Positions 23,861-31,408 of a stretch of DNA of 33,745 bases are shown in pieces. The stretch's first letter is position 1, and each line of letters starts with the position of its first letter. The notes under the pieces were generated by a model. That model worked only from the letters and a program-made list of their open reading frames with translations, did no database searches and had not been told where the DNA came from. A program made the position numbers and the translations under genes. The stretch lies in the NCBI GenBank assembly GCA_944385125.1, contig CALWVZ010000020.1, positions 1-33,745 of the forward strand, given 5' to 3'. This DNA is from an uncultured Oscillospiraceae bacterium (lineage in GTDB: Bacteria; Bacillota; Clostridia; Oscillospirales; Oscillospiraceae).

Positions 23861-24957
23861 TTTATCCTGCCCTTTTCCACCAGGAGCACCTTTCCCCCGG
23901 TGCGCCGGGAGATGCCCTCGTCCTCGCAGCAGCTTATCAGGGTCTGGCCCCCGCCTATGCGGTTGAGGACGAACTCCTGCCTTTTCTCGTCCAGCTCCGA
24001 GAGCACGTCGTCCAGCAGCAGTATTGGATATTCCCCTGTTTCCGCCAGGAATATCTCCCTCTCCGCCAGCTTCACCGACAGTGCCGCCGTCCTGGTCTGG
24101 CCCTGGGAGGCGAAGCTCCTGGCCAGGCGGCCGTTTATATATATCTCCAGGTCGTCCTTGTGGGCGCCGGTGAGACACTGGGCGCTGTCCAGCTCCGCCT
24201 GGCGGTGCCGCTCCTGGTGCTCGCAGATATCGTAATATATCTCCTTCACCGAAGCGAAGGGGTCCTTCACGGAGCTGACGGTCCTGTATTCCATCCCCAG
24301 CTCCTCCCCCTTGCCGGAGAACTCCCGGTGTATGGGTGCCGCCGCCTCCTTCAGCCGCTGGACGAAGGAAGCCCTGTAGCGTATCAGCTGGGCTGAGGCC
24401 CTGCACATCCCATCGGAAAACTCGTCCAGAGTGTCCAGCAATGAGGGCTTGTCCCGCCAGTCTTTAAGTATCCTGGTCTTGTGCTCGTAGAGCCGGTTGA
24501 ACTCCGTGAGATACTGGGCGTATCTGGGGCGTATCTGGCTTATGGCGTTGTCCATGAGCCGCCGCCTCACCGCCGCCCCCTCCTTTATCATGTTCAAATC
24601 GTCGGGACAAAAGAGCACGGCGTTCACCACTCCGCTCAGCTCCCCGGCGCTCTTTTTCACGGAGTTCACCTTTATCTGTTTCCCCTGGCCCGGCTGCAAC
24701 CTTATGTTTATGGTCTGCTCCCGCTCATGGCTGAACACATCCGCCAGTATCTCCGCCGATGAAAAGTCGAAGCCCACCAGCTCCCGGTCGAATCTTGTCC
24801 TGAAGCTTCTGCCGCAGGAGAGCAGGTACACCGCCTCCAGGAGATTGGTCTTCCCCTGGGCGTTTTGCCCGGCGATGACGTTGGTGCCGTCTATGAAGTC
24901 CACGGTTTCGAACTCATAGTTCCTAAAGCCGCTGAGGGCTATGCGTCTTACTATCAT
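23857..24957 (-). CDS. recF: DNA replication and repair protein RecF
   Basis: SMC-like ATPase that loads RecA at single-strand gaps. The 366-residue protein has Walker A GQNAQGKTNLLEAVYLLS, a signature region around LARSFASQGQTRTAALS and Walker B PILLLDDVLSELDEKRQ, in the order and spacing of RecF. The N-terminus MIVRRIALSGFRNYE is typical. It overlaps the S4 gene before it (ATGA) and the remB-like gene after it (ATGA), so the three are translationally coupled. Confidence 0.97.
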   Translation of the reverse strand: MIVRRIALSGFRNYEFETVDFIDGTNVIAGQNAQGKTNLLEAVYLLSCGRSFRTRFDRELVGFDFSSAEILADVFSHEREQTINIRLQPGQGKQIKVNSVKKSAGELSGVVNAVLFCPDDLNMIKEGAAVRRRLMDNAISQIRPRYAQYLTEFNRLYEHKTRILKDWRDKPSLLDTLDEFSDGMCRASAQLIRYRASFVQRLKEAAAPIHREFSGKGEELGMEYRTVSSVKDPFASVKEIYYDICEHQERHRQAELDSAQCLTGAHKDDLEIYINGRLARSFASQGQTRTAALSVKLAEREIFLAETGEYPILLLDDVLSELDEKRQEFVLNRIGGGQTLISCCEDEGISRRTGGKVLLVEKGRIK

Positions 24958-25166
24958 GCTTCAGTTATAAGAAATTCCATATTCTGGAATTTCACCTTGT
25001 CTCCCGGCCGGAGCTTTTTCCCTCTCATGGTGCAGACTTCGCCGTTGACCTCCACCATTCCCTGGGATATTACCAGCTTGGCCTCCCCGCCGGTGCCCAC
25101 GGCGGCGGCGAATTTCAGCAGGGCGTCCAGCTTTATAAACTGGGTGTCTATAGCTATTTTTTCCAT
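24954..25166 (-). CDS. yaaA: S4-domain RNA-binding protein YaaA
   Basis: A 70-residue protein made of a single S4-like RNA-binding fold, homologous to the conserved small gene (yaaA) between dnaN and recF in Firmicutes. Visible S4 features are FIKLDALLKFAAAVGTGGEAK, VISQGMVEVNGE and the basic turn MRGKKLRPGDKV. RNA binding is known for the fold; the cellular job is unclear. The ribosome site is weak. The stop overlaps the recF start by 4 nt. Confidence 0.92.
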   Translation of the reverse strand: MEKIAIDTQFIKLDALLKFAAAVGTGGEAKLVISQGMVEVNGEVCTMRGKKLRPGDKVKFQNMEFLITEA

Positions 25167-25204
25167 AATTTTCTAAACTCAGTCTCTTTCTCTCGGTGAT
25201 ATCC

Positions 25205-26311
25205 TCAGGCGTGGAGCCGCACCGGCAGCACCATATAGGTGAAGCTGTCGCTGCCGTCGGCGGCCTTGATGATACAGGGTGAGGAGGGGCTGTTGAGACA
25301 CAGCAGCAGCTCATCCTTGCCGGCGGCCTTCATGGCGTCTTTCAGGTAGCGGTCGTTGAAGCCTATCTCCATGCCCTCCCCGTCCCCTTGGCAGGAGCAG
25401 GTGTCTTCCGCCCGGCCGATGGGGGTCAGGCAAAGGCAGTGGATGCTGCCGTCGCCGATGCTCATGCGCACGGGGCTGCTGTTTTTCTCGCTGACTATAA
25501 GGGAGACTCTGTCTATAGTGGACATGAACTCCCCTCTGTCCACCTTCAGCTGGTACTTGAAGCTGTCGGGGATGGATTTTTTATAGTTGAGGAACTCACC
25601 TTCCAGTCTTCTGGACACCACCACGGTGCCGCCGATGGAGAAGGAGATATGCTTTGCGCCCACGGATATCTCCGCCGGCTCCTCGCTGTCGGAGCAGATA
25701 CGCTCCACGTCGCTGAGGGCGGAGCCGGGGACCACGAAGCTGCAATTTTCCATTTTTGCCTTCTCCAGTTTTTCCCGGCGCAGGGCCAGGCGGTAGCCGT
25801 CCACGGACACCAGGCTCAGCTCCTCTCCCTCCACCTCAAAGAGGGTGCCGGTGTATATGGGTCTCACGTCGCTGTCGGACACGGCGAAAAGGGTCTGGTT
25901 TATCATCTGGCCCAGTATTTTTCTGGGGAGGGAAATGCTGCTGAGAGCGTCCACCTCCGGCATTTCCGGGTAATCCTGGGCGCTGATGCCCATGAAGTTG
26001 AATTCGCTTTTGCCGCATTTCACGTTCACGTTGTTGTTCACGTCGCAGCTTATCTTAACTATGCCGTCGGGCAGGCGGCGCATCATCTCGCCGAAGAGGC
26101 GGGCGCCCACCACAACGGAGCCGGCCTCGCTGATGTCGGCCTGAAGGCTGGTGTATATACCCTTTTTCAAATCGTAGCCGGTGACTCTTATATCCTCCCC
26201 GGCCTGGATGAGCAGGCCCTCCAGGGCGGGGATGGGGCTTTTGCTTGCGGCGGCTCTGGAGGCTGTGGCGCAGGCGTTCTGAAGCAGATATTTTTCACAG
26301 CTGAAGTTCAT
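25205..26311 (-). CDS. dnaN: DNA polymerase III beta subunit (sliding clamp)
   Basis: Sliding clamp that tethers polymerase III to DNA. At 368 residues it has the three repeated clamp domains and ends with FTYMVLPVRLHA, the usual P-V/M-R-L clamp ending that lines the client pocket. N-terminal MNFSCEKYLLQNACATASRA and GLLIQAGEDIRVTGYDL fit domain 1. The start has GAGGAG about 9 nt upstream. The origin region lies between it and dnaA. Confidence 0.97.
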   Translation of the reverse strand: MNFSCEKYLLQNACATASRAAASKSPIPALEGLLIQAGEDIRVTGYDLKKGIYTSLQADISEAGSVVVGARLFGEMMRRLPDGIVKISCDVNNNVNVKCGKSEFNFMGISAQDYPEMPEVDALSSISLPRKILGQMINQTLFAVSDSDVRPIYTGTLFEVEGEELSLVSVDGYRLALRREKLEKAKMENCSFVVPGSALSDVERICSDSEEPAEISVGAKHISFSIGGTVVVSRRLEGEFLNYKKSIPDSFKYQLKVDRGEFMSTIDRVSLIVSEKNSSPVRMSIGDGSIHCLCLTPIGRAEDTCSCQGDGEGMEIGFNDRYLKDAMKAAGKDELLLCLNSPSSPCIIKAADGSDSFTYMVLPVRLHA

Positions 26312-26327
26312 ATCTCATACTCCTCGG

Positions 26328-26542
26328 AAAAAATAATTTTTTATATAATAAATAAATCTAAATATTTTTAGTAGTGATAGTAGTAGGAAAAATTTTTGTG
26401 GAAAAGTCCCTTTAGCCCTTGATATCCGGGCCTTTTGAATGTTGAAGCTTTTGTGAACAAAAAAGCCCTTTCCCACAGGGCCGGCCCCGGCCCCATCCTT
26501 CAACATTTCCCTTTCAACTTTTCCACAGCCATATGTGGAAAG
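26328..26542. other. oriC: Replication origin oriC (dnaA-dnaN intergenic)
   Basis: DnaA boxes fitting TTWTNCACA: TTTTCCACA at 26397-26405 (minus) and 26519-26527 (plus). One-mismatch boxes are at 26452-26460, 26469-26477 and 26534-26542. On the minus strand the box at 26397 is followed by A4T5, CC, then the triplet run ACTACTATCACTACTA (26369-26386), and then a strongly A/T-rich stretch (26328-26368). That order, box then triplets then unwinding region, is the basal unwinding layout described for B. subtilis (DnaA-trios). Perfect 10-bp inverted repeats AATGTTGAAG (26438-26447) and CTTCAACATT (26498-26507) flank a GC-rich centre. Confidence 0.9.
26459..26481 (-). terminator. Probable dnaA terminator/attenuator inside oriC
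   Basis: On the minus strand GCCCT pairs with AGGGC (26465-26481) around a 7-nt loop, followed by six T (26459-26464). The stem is only 5 bp but GC-rich. A near-consensus DnaA box (26469-26477) occupies the loop. It could separate dnaA from dnaN expression. Confidence 0.5.
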
Positions 26543-26543
26543 C

Positions 26544-27851
26544 TCAGACGGAATTTATATTGGAAGTGATGTCCCTCACGGTGCCGGCCATGGCGGGGTC
26601 GGTCTTTAAAAGGTCCTCCACCTTTCTTATGGAGCTGAGGACGGTGGCGTGGTTCCTGTCCTCGTATTCTGCGCCTATGTCCTTAAGGGAGAGGTTTGTG
26701 AGGGAGCGCATAAGGTACATGGACACCTGCCTTGCCATTGCGGTGTTCTTGGAGCGGCTCTGGCCCCTCAGGTCCTCCGGCTTCAGGGAGTAATACCTGG
26801 CGGTCTCCCTTATTATGCTCTCGGGGGTGGGGATGTAGGTGCCTATCCTGATTACGTCCTTTATGGCCCGCTTCACCGAGTCAATGGTGATTATATCGTC
26901 CAGTATCTCCTTATAGGCGGTGAGACGTTTTATCACGCCCTCTATCTGCCGTATATTGGCGGTGATGTTGTTGGCGATGTACTCCACTGCGTCGTCGGAG
27001 AGGAGCAGGCCCAGCTGCCCGGCCTTGTTCCGGGTTATGGCCATGCGGGTCTCCAAATCCGGGGGCTGGATGTCCGCCATGAGCCCGCCCTCAAAGCGGG
27101 TGCGCAGCCTGTCGTCCAGGATGGACATCTCCAGAGGCGGCCTATCGGAGGTGATGACTATCTGGTGCCCGGCCTCGTAGATGTTATTGAAGGTGTGGAA
27201 GAATTCGTTCTGGGTCTGCTGCTTGCCGGCGATGAACTGGATATCGTCCACCAGGAAGAGGTCCACGTTCCTGTACTTCTGGCGGAATTCCTCGGCGGTA
27301 CCGTCCTTGATGGATTTCACCAGCTGGTTTGTGAACTCGTCCCCCTTTATGTAGGCTATGCTCTTTTCCGGGCTGTGCTCGTGTATCTGCTGGCCTATGG
27401 CCAAAAGCAGATGGGTCTTGCCCAGGCCGGAGTTGCCGTAGATGAACAGGGGATTGTAGGTCCTCCCCGGGTTTTCCGCCACGGCTATGGCGGCGGCATG
27501 GGCGAACTTGTTGGAATTGCCCACGATGAAGCGGTCGAAGGTGTAGCCCGCCATTTCCGGCAGGGAGTTGTCCACCTTTTTCTTTATGGCAAAATCGCTT
27601 ATCTCGTCCCCGGAGAGCACCAGCAGATCGAAGTCGCAGGAGAAGAGGTCGGAGAGGGCGGCCTTTATGGTGTCGCCGAAGCGGGAATTTATGATATCCC
27701 TTTTAAAATCGCTGGTGGTGTGCAGCACCAGGCGGCTGTCCTCTATATCCACGGGGGTGCAGTCGGAGAACCAGGTGTTGATGGCGGTGGCTGTAAGCTG
27801 ATGGGAAAGTATCTCTATAATTTTGTCCCAAATGTCATTGAGTGAGTTCAT
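26544..27851 (-). CDS. dnaA: Chromosomal replication initiator DnaA
   Basis: AAA+ initiator that binds DnaA boxes and opens oriC. The 435-residue protein has domain I (about 1-75), a short linker, the ATPase domain beginning TFDRFIVGNSNKFAHAAA with Walker A GNSGLGKTHLLL and Walker B VDLFLVDDIQFIAGK, and domain IV with the DNA-binding helix-turn-helix near LSLKDIGAEYEDRNHATV. The more usual form of the signature is RDHSTV; here it is RNHATV. The ATG has GAGAGGTG 6 nt upstream. Its own promoter (27899-27927) has a DnaA-box-like site just upstream of -35. Confidence 0.97.
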   Translation of the reverse strand: MNSLNDIWDKIIEILSHQLTATAINTWFSDCTPVDIEDSRLVLHTTSDFKRDIINSRFGDTIKAALSDLFSCDFDLLVLSGDEISDFAIKKKVDNSLPEMAGYTFDRFIVGNSNKFAHAAAIAVAENPGRTYNPLFIYGNSGLGKTHLLLAIGQQIHEHSPEKSIAYIKGDEFTNQLVKSIKDGTAEEFRQKYRNVDLFLVDDIQFIAGKQQTQNEFFHTFNNIYEAGHQIVITSDRPPLEMSILDDRLRTRFEGGLMADIQPPDLETRMAITRNKAGQLGLLLSDDAVEYIANNITANIRQIEGVIKRLTAYKEILDDIITIDSVKRAIKDVIRIGTYIPTPESIIRETARYYSLKPEDLRGQSRSKNTAMARQVSMYLMRSLTNLSLKDIGAEYEDRNHATVLSSIRKVEDLLKTDPAMAGTVRDITSNINSV

Positions 27852-27898
27852 TTACGGCACCTCTCAGCGAATTTGCTCGCAGTATTCCTAACTATATA

Positions 27899-27941
27899 AT
27901 TATATCAAAATAATTTAAGATTTTCAATACTTTGTGGAAGA
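27899..27941 (-). promoter_or_regulatory. dnaA promoter with adjacent DnaA-box-like site
   Basis: On the minus strand the -35 box is TTGAAA (27922-27927) and the -10 box is TATAAT (27899-27904), with a 17-nt spacer and a TG at the extended -10 position. TCTTCCACA (27933-27941), one mismatch from TTWTNCACA, sits 5 bp upstream of -35. This placement suggests autoregulation by DnaA. Confidence 0.75.
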
Positions 27942-27984
27942 CATAAATATAATATAGAAAGATATACAAAATTATAAACAAAAA

Positions 27985-28005
27985 CCGGCGGAAATTTTCT
28001 ATGAT
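27985..28005. repeat. Decayed terminator-hairpin duplicate, left side of repeat 3
   Basis: CCGGCGGAAATTTTC is identical to the first 15 bases of the intact hairpin at 28218-28238, and the A and T flanks also match. The last six bases, which would close the stem, are all changed. This is the copy distal to serS, where a second terminator is not required. Confidence 0.6.
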
Positions 28006-28010
28006 TTTTT

Positions 28011-28211
28011 GAAACTTTCAAGAAAGCCTCACAGAGTTTTTTAAACCCAGCAAAAAAATAATTTGAATCGTTTTCCGCAGCGGCGTGTACGTTGCGGAAA
28101 ACACTTCTCACGGAGCGGAGTGTCGAATTGTACGCCGTAGGCGTACAACCGAGGCATGAAGCGAAGTGCAAGCTTTTTTGTAAAAGAAGGCATAGCCTTC
28201 TTTTACAAGCT
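28011..28211 (-). repeat. Structured interspersed repeat, copy 3 (inverted, terminator-flanked)
   Basis: A 201-bp, more diverged copy in the opposite orientation to copies 1 and 2, lying between the serS terminator and the dnaA promoter. Stems are kept by paired changes: GTAAAAGAAGGC/GCCTTCTTTTAC (28180-28206) against GTCGAA.../...TTCGAC, and GTTTTCCGCA/TGCGGAAAAC (28070-28102) against GTTTTCTGCG/CGCAGAAAAC. The stem nearest the far end, TTTTTTCGC in the other copies, is largely lost. The 421-bp gap between dnaA and serS holds only this element, its flanking hairpins and the dnaA promoter. Confidence 0.85.
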
Positions 28212-28243
28212 AAAAAACCGGCGGAAATTTTCCGCCGGTTTTT
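28212..28243 (-). terminator. serS terminator, intact hairpin at repeat 3
   Basis: CCGGCGG pairs with CCGCCGG (28218-28238), with six A before and five T after on the plus strand, so it has T-runs in both directions. On the minus strand it follows the serS stop by about 30 bp and ends the parA-parB-serS operon before repeat 3 is reached. Confidence 0.8.
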
Positions 28244-28272
28244 CAAAAAGGCAAATATTGAAGTTCTGGTTT

Positions 28273-29577
28273 TTATTTCTTGGGTATCAGCACTTCAGCG
28301 CCGCCCATGTAGGGCCGGAGCACCTGGGAAATGGTGACGGAGCCGTCGGCCTGGAGGTGGTTCTCCAGGTAGGCTATCAGCATCCGGGGCGGGGCCACCA
28401 CGGTGTTGTTCAGAGTGTGGGGCAGGTACATCTTGCCGTCCTGGCCCTTGACTCTCATGCGCAGGCGGCGGGCCTGGGCGTCCCCCAGGTTAGAGCAGGA
28501 GCAGACCTCGAAGTATTTCTGCTGCCGGGGGGACCAGGCCTCGATGTCGCAGGACTTCACCTTCAAATCCGCCAGGTCGCCGGAGCAGCACTCCAGCTGC
28601 CGCACCGGGATATCCATGCTGCGGAACAGCTCCACGGAGAATCGCCACATCTTTTCGTACCAGGCCATGGAGTCCTCAGGCTTGCAGACCACTATCATCT
28701 CCTGCTTTTCGAACTGGTGGATGCGGTACACGCCTCTCTCCTCTATGCCGTGGGCGCCCTTCTCCTTGCGGAAGCAGGGGGAGTAGCTGGTGAGGGTCTG
28801 GGGCAGGCTCTCCTCGGGGATTATCTGGTCGATGAACTTGCCTATCATGGAGTGCTCGGAGGTGCCTATGAGGTACAGGTCCTCCCCCTCTATCTTGTAC
28901 ATCATGGAGTCCATATCCGTCTGGCTCATGACGCCCTCCACCACGTTGCCGTGTATCATGAAGGGGGGTATGCAGTAGATGAAGCCCTTGTTTATCATGA
29001 AGTCCCGGGCATAAGCCAGCACGGCGGAGTGGAGCCGGGCGATATCCCCCATGAGGTAATAGAAGCCGTTGCCGGAGACCCGGCCGGCGGCGTCCATGTC
29101 CACGCCCTTGAAGCTCTCCATGATGTCCGTGTGGTAGGGTATCTCATACTCCGGCACCACCGGCTCCCCGAAGCGCTCCACCTCCACGTTTGCGCTGTCG
29201 TCGGGACCGATGGGCACGGAGGGGTCGATGATGTTGGGGATGCTGAGCATGATGTGGCGGATGCGCCGGGCGTATTCCTCCTCCAGCTTCTCCAGTTCCG
29301 AGAGCCTTTCGGCGTTGGCCTTCACCTGCTCCTTTATCTTTTCCGCCTCCTCCAGCTTGGAGGGGTCCTTCTTGGCCTGGCCCATGAGCTGGCCTATCTG
29401 CTTGGAAAGGGCGTTGCGGCTGGCCCGGATGTCGCTGGCCTCGGTGATGGCGGAGCGGTTCTTGGCGTCCAGCTCCAGCACCTCGTCCACCAGGGGCAGC
29501 TTTGCCTCCTGGAATTTCTTTTTGATGTTCTCCTTGACTATCTCAGGGTTCTCTCTGACAAACTTTATGTCCAGCAT
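28273..29577 (-). CDS. serS: Seryl-tRNA synthetase
   Basis: Class II synthetase charging tRNA-Ser. The 434-residue protein has the N-terminal coiled-coil arm that grips tRNA (about 28-105), then the catalytic core with motif 2 SPCFRKEKGAHGIEERGVYR and motif 3 HTLNNTVVAPPRMLIAYLEN. The HTLNNT/APPRM version of motif 3 is, from memory, common in Clostridia. It starts 17 nt after parB with GGAGAAAA upstream, so it is the third gene of parA-parB-serS. No T-box leader is present, which fits its position inside an operon. Confidence 0.97.
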   Translation of the reverse strand: MLDIKFVRENPEIVKENIKKKFQEAKLPLVDEVLELDAKNRSAITEASDIRASRNALSKQIGQLMGQAKKDPSKLEEAEKIKEQVKANAERLSELEKLEEEYARRIRHIMLSIPNIIDPSVPIGPDDSANVEVERFGEPVVPEYEIPYHTDIMESFKGVDMDAAGRVSGNGFYYLMGDIARLHSAVLAYARDFMINKGFIYCIPPFMIHGNVVEGVMSQTDMDSMMYKIEGEDLYLIGTSEHSMIGKFIDQIIPEESLPQTLTSYSPCFRKEKGAHGIEERGVYRIHQFEKQEMIVVCKPEDSMAWYEKMWRFSVELFRSMDIPVRQLECCSGDLADLKVKSCDIEAWSPRQQKYFEVCSCSNLGDAQARRLRMRVKGQDGKMYLPHTLNNTVVAPPRMLIAYLENHLQADGSVTISQVLRPYMGGAEVLIPKK

Positions 29578-29594
29578 TTTTCTTTTCTCCTTAC

Positions 29595-30473
29595 TTATTT
29601 ATTGTTGCCGGCCCGGCCCAGCAGTTCAATGAGAGCCTCCCGGTCGTCGGCGCCGTAAAATTCTATTTCTATCCTGCCGGTCTTCTTTCCGTCCACCAGC
29701 TTCACCTTCCTGCCCAGGGCCTCGCTGAGCTGCCGGGACACCTCGGCGCCATAGTCCACCTTCACGCCACGGAAGGGCTTTTCCTCCGTCTCCTCCGTCT
29801 CCCGGCTTAGCCTTGCCGCCAGCTGCTCCGTCTTCCTCACGGACAGGGCTTTGTCTATGACCTCTTTTGCCGCCAGCAGCTGCTTTTCCCCGTCCTCTAT
29901 GGGCACCAGGGCCCGGGCGTGGCCGGCGGAGAGCTCACCCTTTTCCAGAAGCTCCAGCACCGGCTTTGACAGGCTCAACAGCCTCAGGGCGTTGGCCACT
30001 GCCGGCCTTGAGCGGCCCACGCTTTTGGCCGTCTCCTCCTGGGTCAGGCCGTATTCCTCCATGAGGGTCTTATAGCCCTTGGCCTCCTCCACCGGGTTTA
30101 GGTCCTCCCTCTGGAGATTTTCCACCAGGGCCAGCTCCGCCGTGCGACGGTCGTCGGCCTCGATGACCCGCACCGGCACCTCCCGGAGCCCGGCCATACG
30201 GGCCGCCCGCCAACGCCGTTCCCCGGCGATTATCTGGTAATAGCCGCTGTCCAGCTTCCTTGCGGTTATGGGCTGGATGAGCCCGTACTGGGCGATGGAG
30301 TCCGCCAGGGCCTGGAGAGCCGCCTCGTCGAAATATTCCCGGGGCTGCTCCAGCCGGGGCTCCACCTTGCTTATGGGCAGGTTCAGCAGCTGGGAATCGC
30401 CCTCGTCCATATCGTCCCCTCCAAAGAGGACGCCCAGTCCCGTGCCCAGTCCTTTCATATTTTTAGCCGCCAT
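29595..30473 (-). CDS. parB: Chromosome partitioning protein ParB/Spo0J (CTPase)
   Basis: Binds parS, loads as a CTP-dependent clamp, spreads along DNA and stimulates ParA. The 292-residue protein has the ParB/Srx CTP-binding domain (about 28-120) with the AGERRWRAAR box and ENLQREDLNPVEEA, a helix-turn-helix domain including GLTQEETAKSVGRSRPAVAN, and a C-terminal dimer domain. It starts 8 nt after parA. Three matching parS sites lie upstream of parA. Confidence 0.97.
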   Translation of the reverse strand: MAAKNMKGLGTGLGVLFGGDDMDEGDSQLLNLPISKVEPRLEQPREYFDEAALQALADSIAQYGLIQPITARKLDSGYYQIIAGERRWRAARMAGLREVPVRVIEADDRRTAELALVENLQREDLNPVEEAKGYKTLMEEYGLTQEETAKSVGRSRPAVANALRLLSLSKPVLELLEKGELSAGHARALVPIEDGEKQLLAAKEVIDKALSVRKTEQLAARLSRETEETEEKPFRGVKVDYGAEVSRQLSEALGRKVKLVDGKKTGRIEIEFYGADDREALIELLGRAGNNK

Positions 30474-30481
30474 GTTTTACC

Positions 30482-31240
30482 TCACTTTTCACTTCTGGCA
30501 ATGAACTCCACCGCCAGGGCCATATAGGCCTTGCTGCCCCGGTTTATCCTGTCGTAGACCACGCCGGGCAGCCCGTGGCTGGGGGCCTCGGAGAGGCGGA
30601 CGCTGCGGGGTATCACCGTCTCATAGACCTTGTCGGAGAGATAGCGGCGCAGCTCGTTTGCCACCTGGATGGTGAGGTTTGCCCGGCTGTCGTACATGGT
30701 GAGGACTATGCCCTCTATACCCAGCTTGCGGTTAAGGCGCCGGGAGCACATCTTGATGCTGGTCATCAGGTCGGCTATGCCCTCAAGAGCGTAGTACTCG
30801 CACTGCATGGGGATGAGCACCGTGTCCGCCGCCACCAGGGAGTTCACCGTCAGCAGCTCCAGGGAGGGGGGACAGTCCATGAGTATGTAGTCGTAGTTTT
30901 CCTTCACGGTCTCCAGGGCCTTTTTCAGCACGTATTCCCTCTCCTCCGTGTCGATGAGTTCCACGGAAGCGGCGGCCAGCTCCTTGCTGGCGGGGATAAC
31001 GTCGCCGTAATCCGTGTGGACTATGCACTCGGCAGCCTGGGCGCCGTTTATCAGCATGTCGTAGGTGTTGGGCCGCTGGCTTTTGGACACTCCCATGCCG
31101 GAACTGGCGTTGCCCTGGGGGTCGCAGTCCACCAGCAGCACGTTTTTGTCCATCAGGCTCAGGGCCGCACAGAGATTGACGCAGGTGGTGGTCTTACCCA
31201 CGCCGCCTTTCTGGTTCGCAACAGCAATCAATTTAGCCAT
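30482..31240 (-). CDS. parA: Chromosome partitioning ATPase ParA/Soj
   Basis: DNA-binding ATPase that segregates origins and, in Bacillus, controls DnaA. The 252-residue protein has the deviant Walker A NQKGGVGKTTTCVNL, the switch region VDCDPQGNASSGMG and Walker B-like YILMDCPPSLELLTVN. It is the short chromosomal form with no N-terminal helix-turn-helix. AAAGGAGA lies before the ATG. The promoter at 31268-31296 abuts a parS site. Confidence 0.97.
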   Translation of the reverse strand: MAKLIAVANQKGGVGKTTTCVNLCAALSLMDKNVLLVDCDPQGNASSGMGVSKSQRPNTYDMLINGAQAAECIVHTDYGDVIPASKELAAASVELIDTEEREYVLKKALETVKENYDYILMDCPPSLELLTVNSLVAADTVLIPMQCEYYALEGIADLMTSIKMCSRRLNRKLGIEGIVLTMYDSRANLTIQVANELRRYLSDKVYETVIPRSVRLSEAPSHGLPGVVYDRINRGSKAYMALAVEFIARSEK

Positions 31241-31267
31241 AAGTTTTCTCCTTTTATATCTGGAGGC

Positions 31268-31296
31268 ATTATATCAGCTTTGACTGTGCTTTTCAA
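31268..31296 (-). promoter_or_regulatory. parAB-serS promoter
   Basis: On the minus strand the -35 box is TTGAAA (31291-31296) and the -10 box is TATAAT (31268-31273), with a 17-nt spacer. The first parS copy begins at 31297, directly against the -35 box, so ParB binding or spreading could affect this promoter. Confidence 0.75.
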
Positions 31297-31312
31297 TGTT
31301 TCATGTGAAACA
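31297..31312. promoter_or_regulatory. parS: parS site 1 (one mismatch)
   Basis: TGTTTCATGTGAAACA, differing from the consensus TGTTNCACGTGAAACA at one position in the centre. It abuts the -35 box of the parA promoter. Confidence 0.85.
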
Positions 31313-31339
31313 TTTTATAAGTTTTGAAATAGTAAAGAA

Positions 31340-31355
31340 TGTTTCACGTGAAACA
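31340..31355. promoter_or_regulatory. parS: parS site 2 (perfect)
   Basis: TGTTTCACGTGAAACA, an exact 16-bp palindrome matching the Firmicutes parS consensus. It starts 43 bp from the start of site 1. Confidence 0.95.
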
Positions 31356-31378
31356 CAGGTCAAAGATAAGGACAATAA

Positions 31379-31394
31379 TGTTTCACGTGAAACA
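31379..31394. promoter_or_regulatory. parS: parS site 3 (perfect)
   Basis: A second exact TGTTTCACGTGAAACA, 39 bp beyond site 2 and 14 bp before the gpr stop. It shares the flanks AATG before and CAGG after with site 2, as if copied from it. Confidence 0.95.
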
Positions 31395-31408
31395 CAGGGA
31401 GAAGGAGC

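Noticed and set aside
23861-24406. N-terminal extension of the remB-like gene to 268 residues
   Set aside because: The extension is an out-of-frame reading of recF; the real start is the ATG at 23860 overlapping the recF stop.
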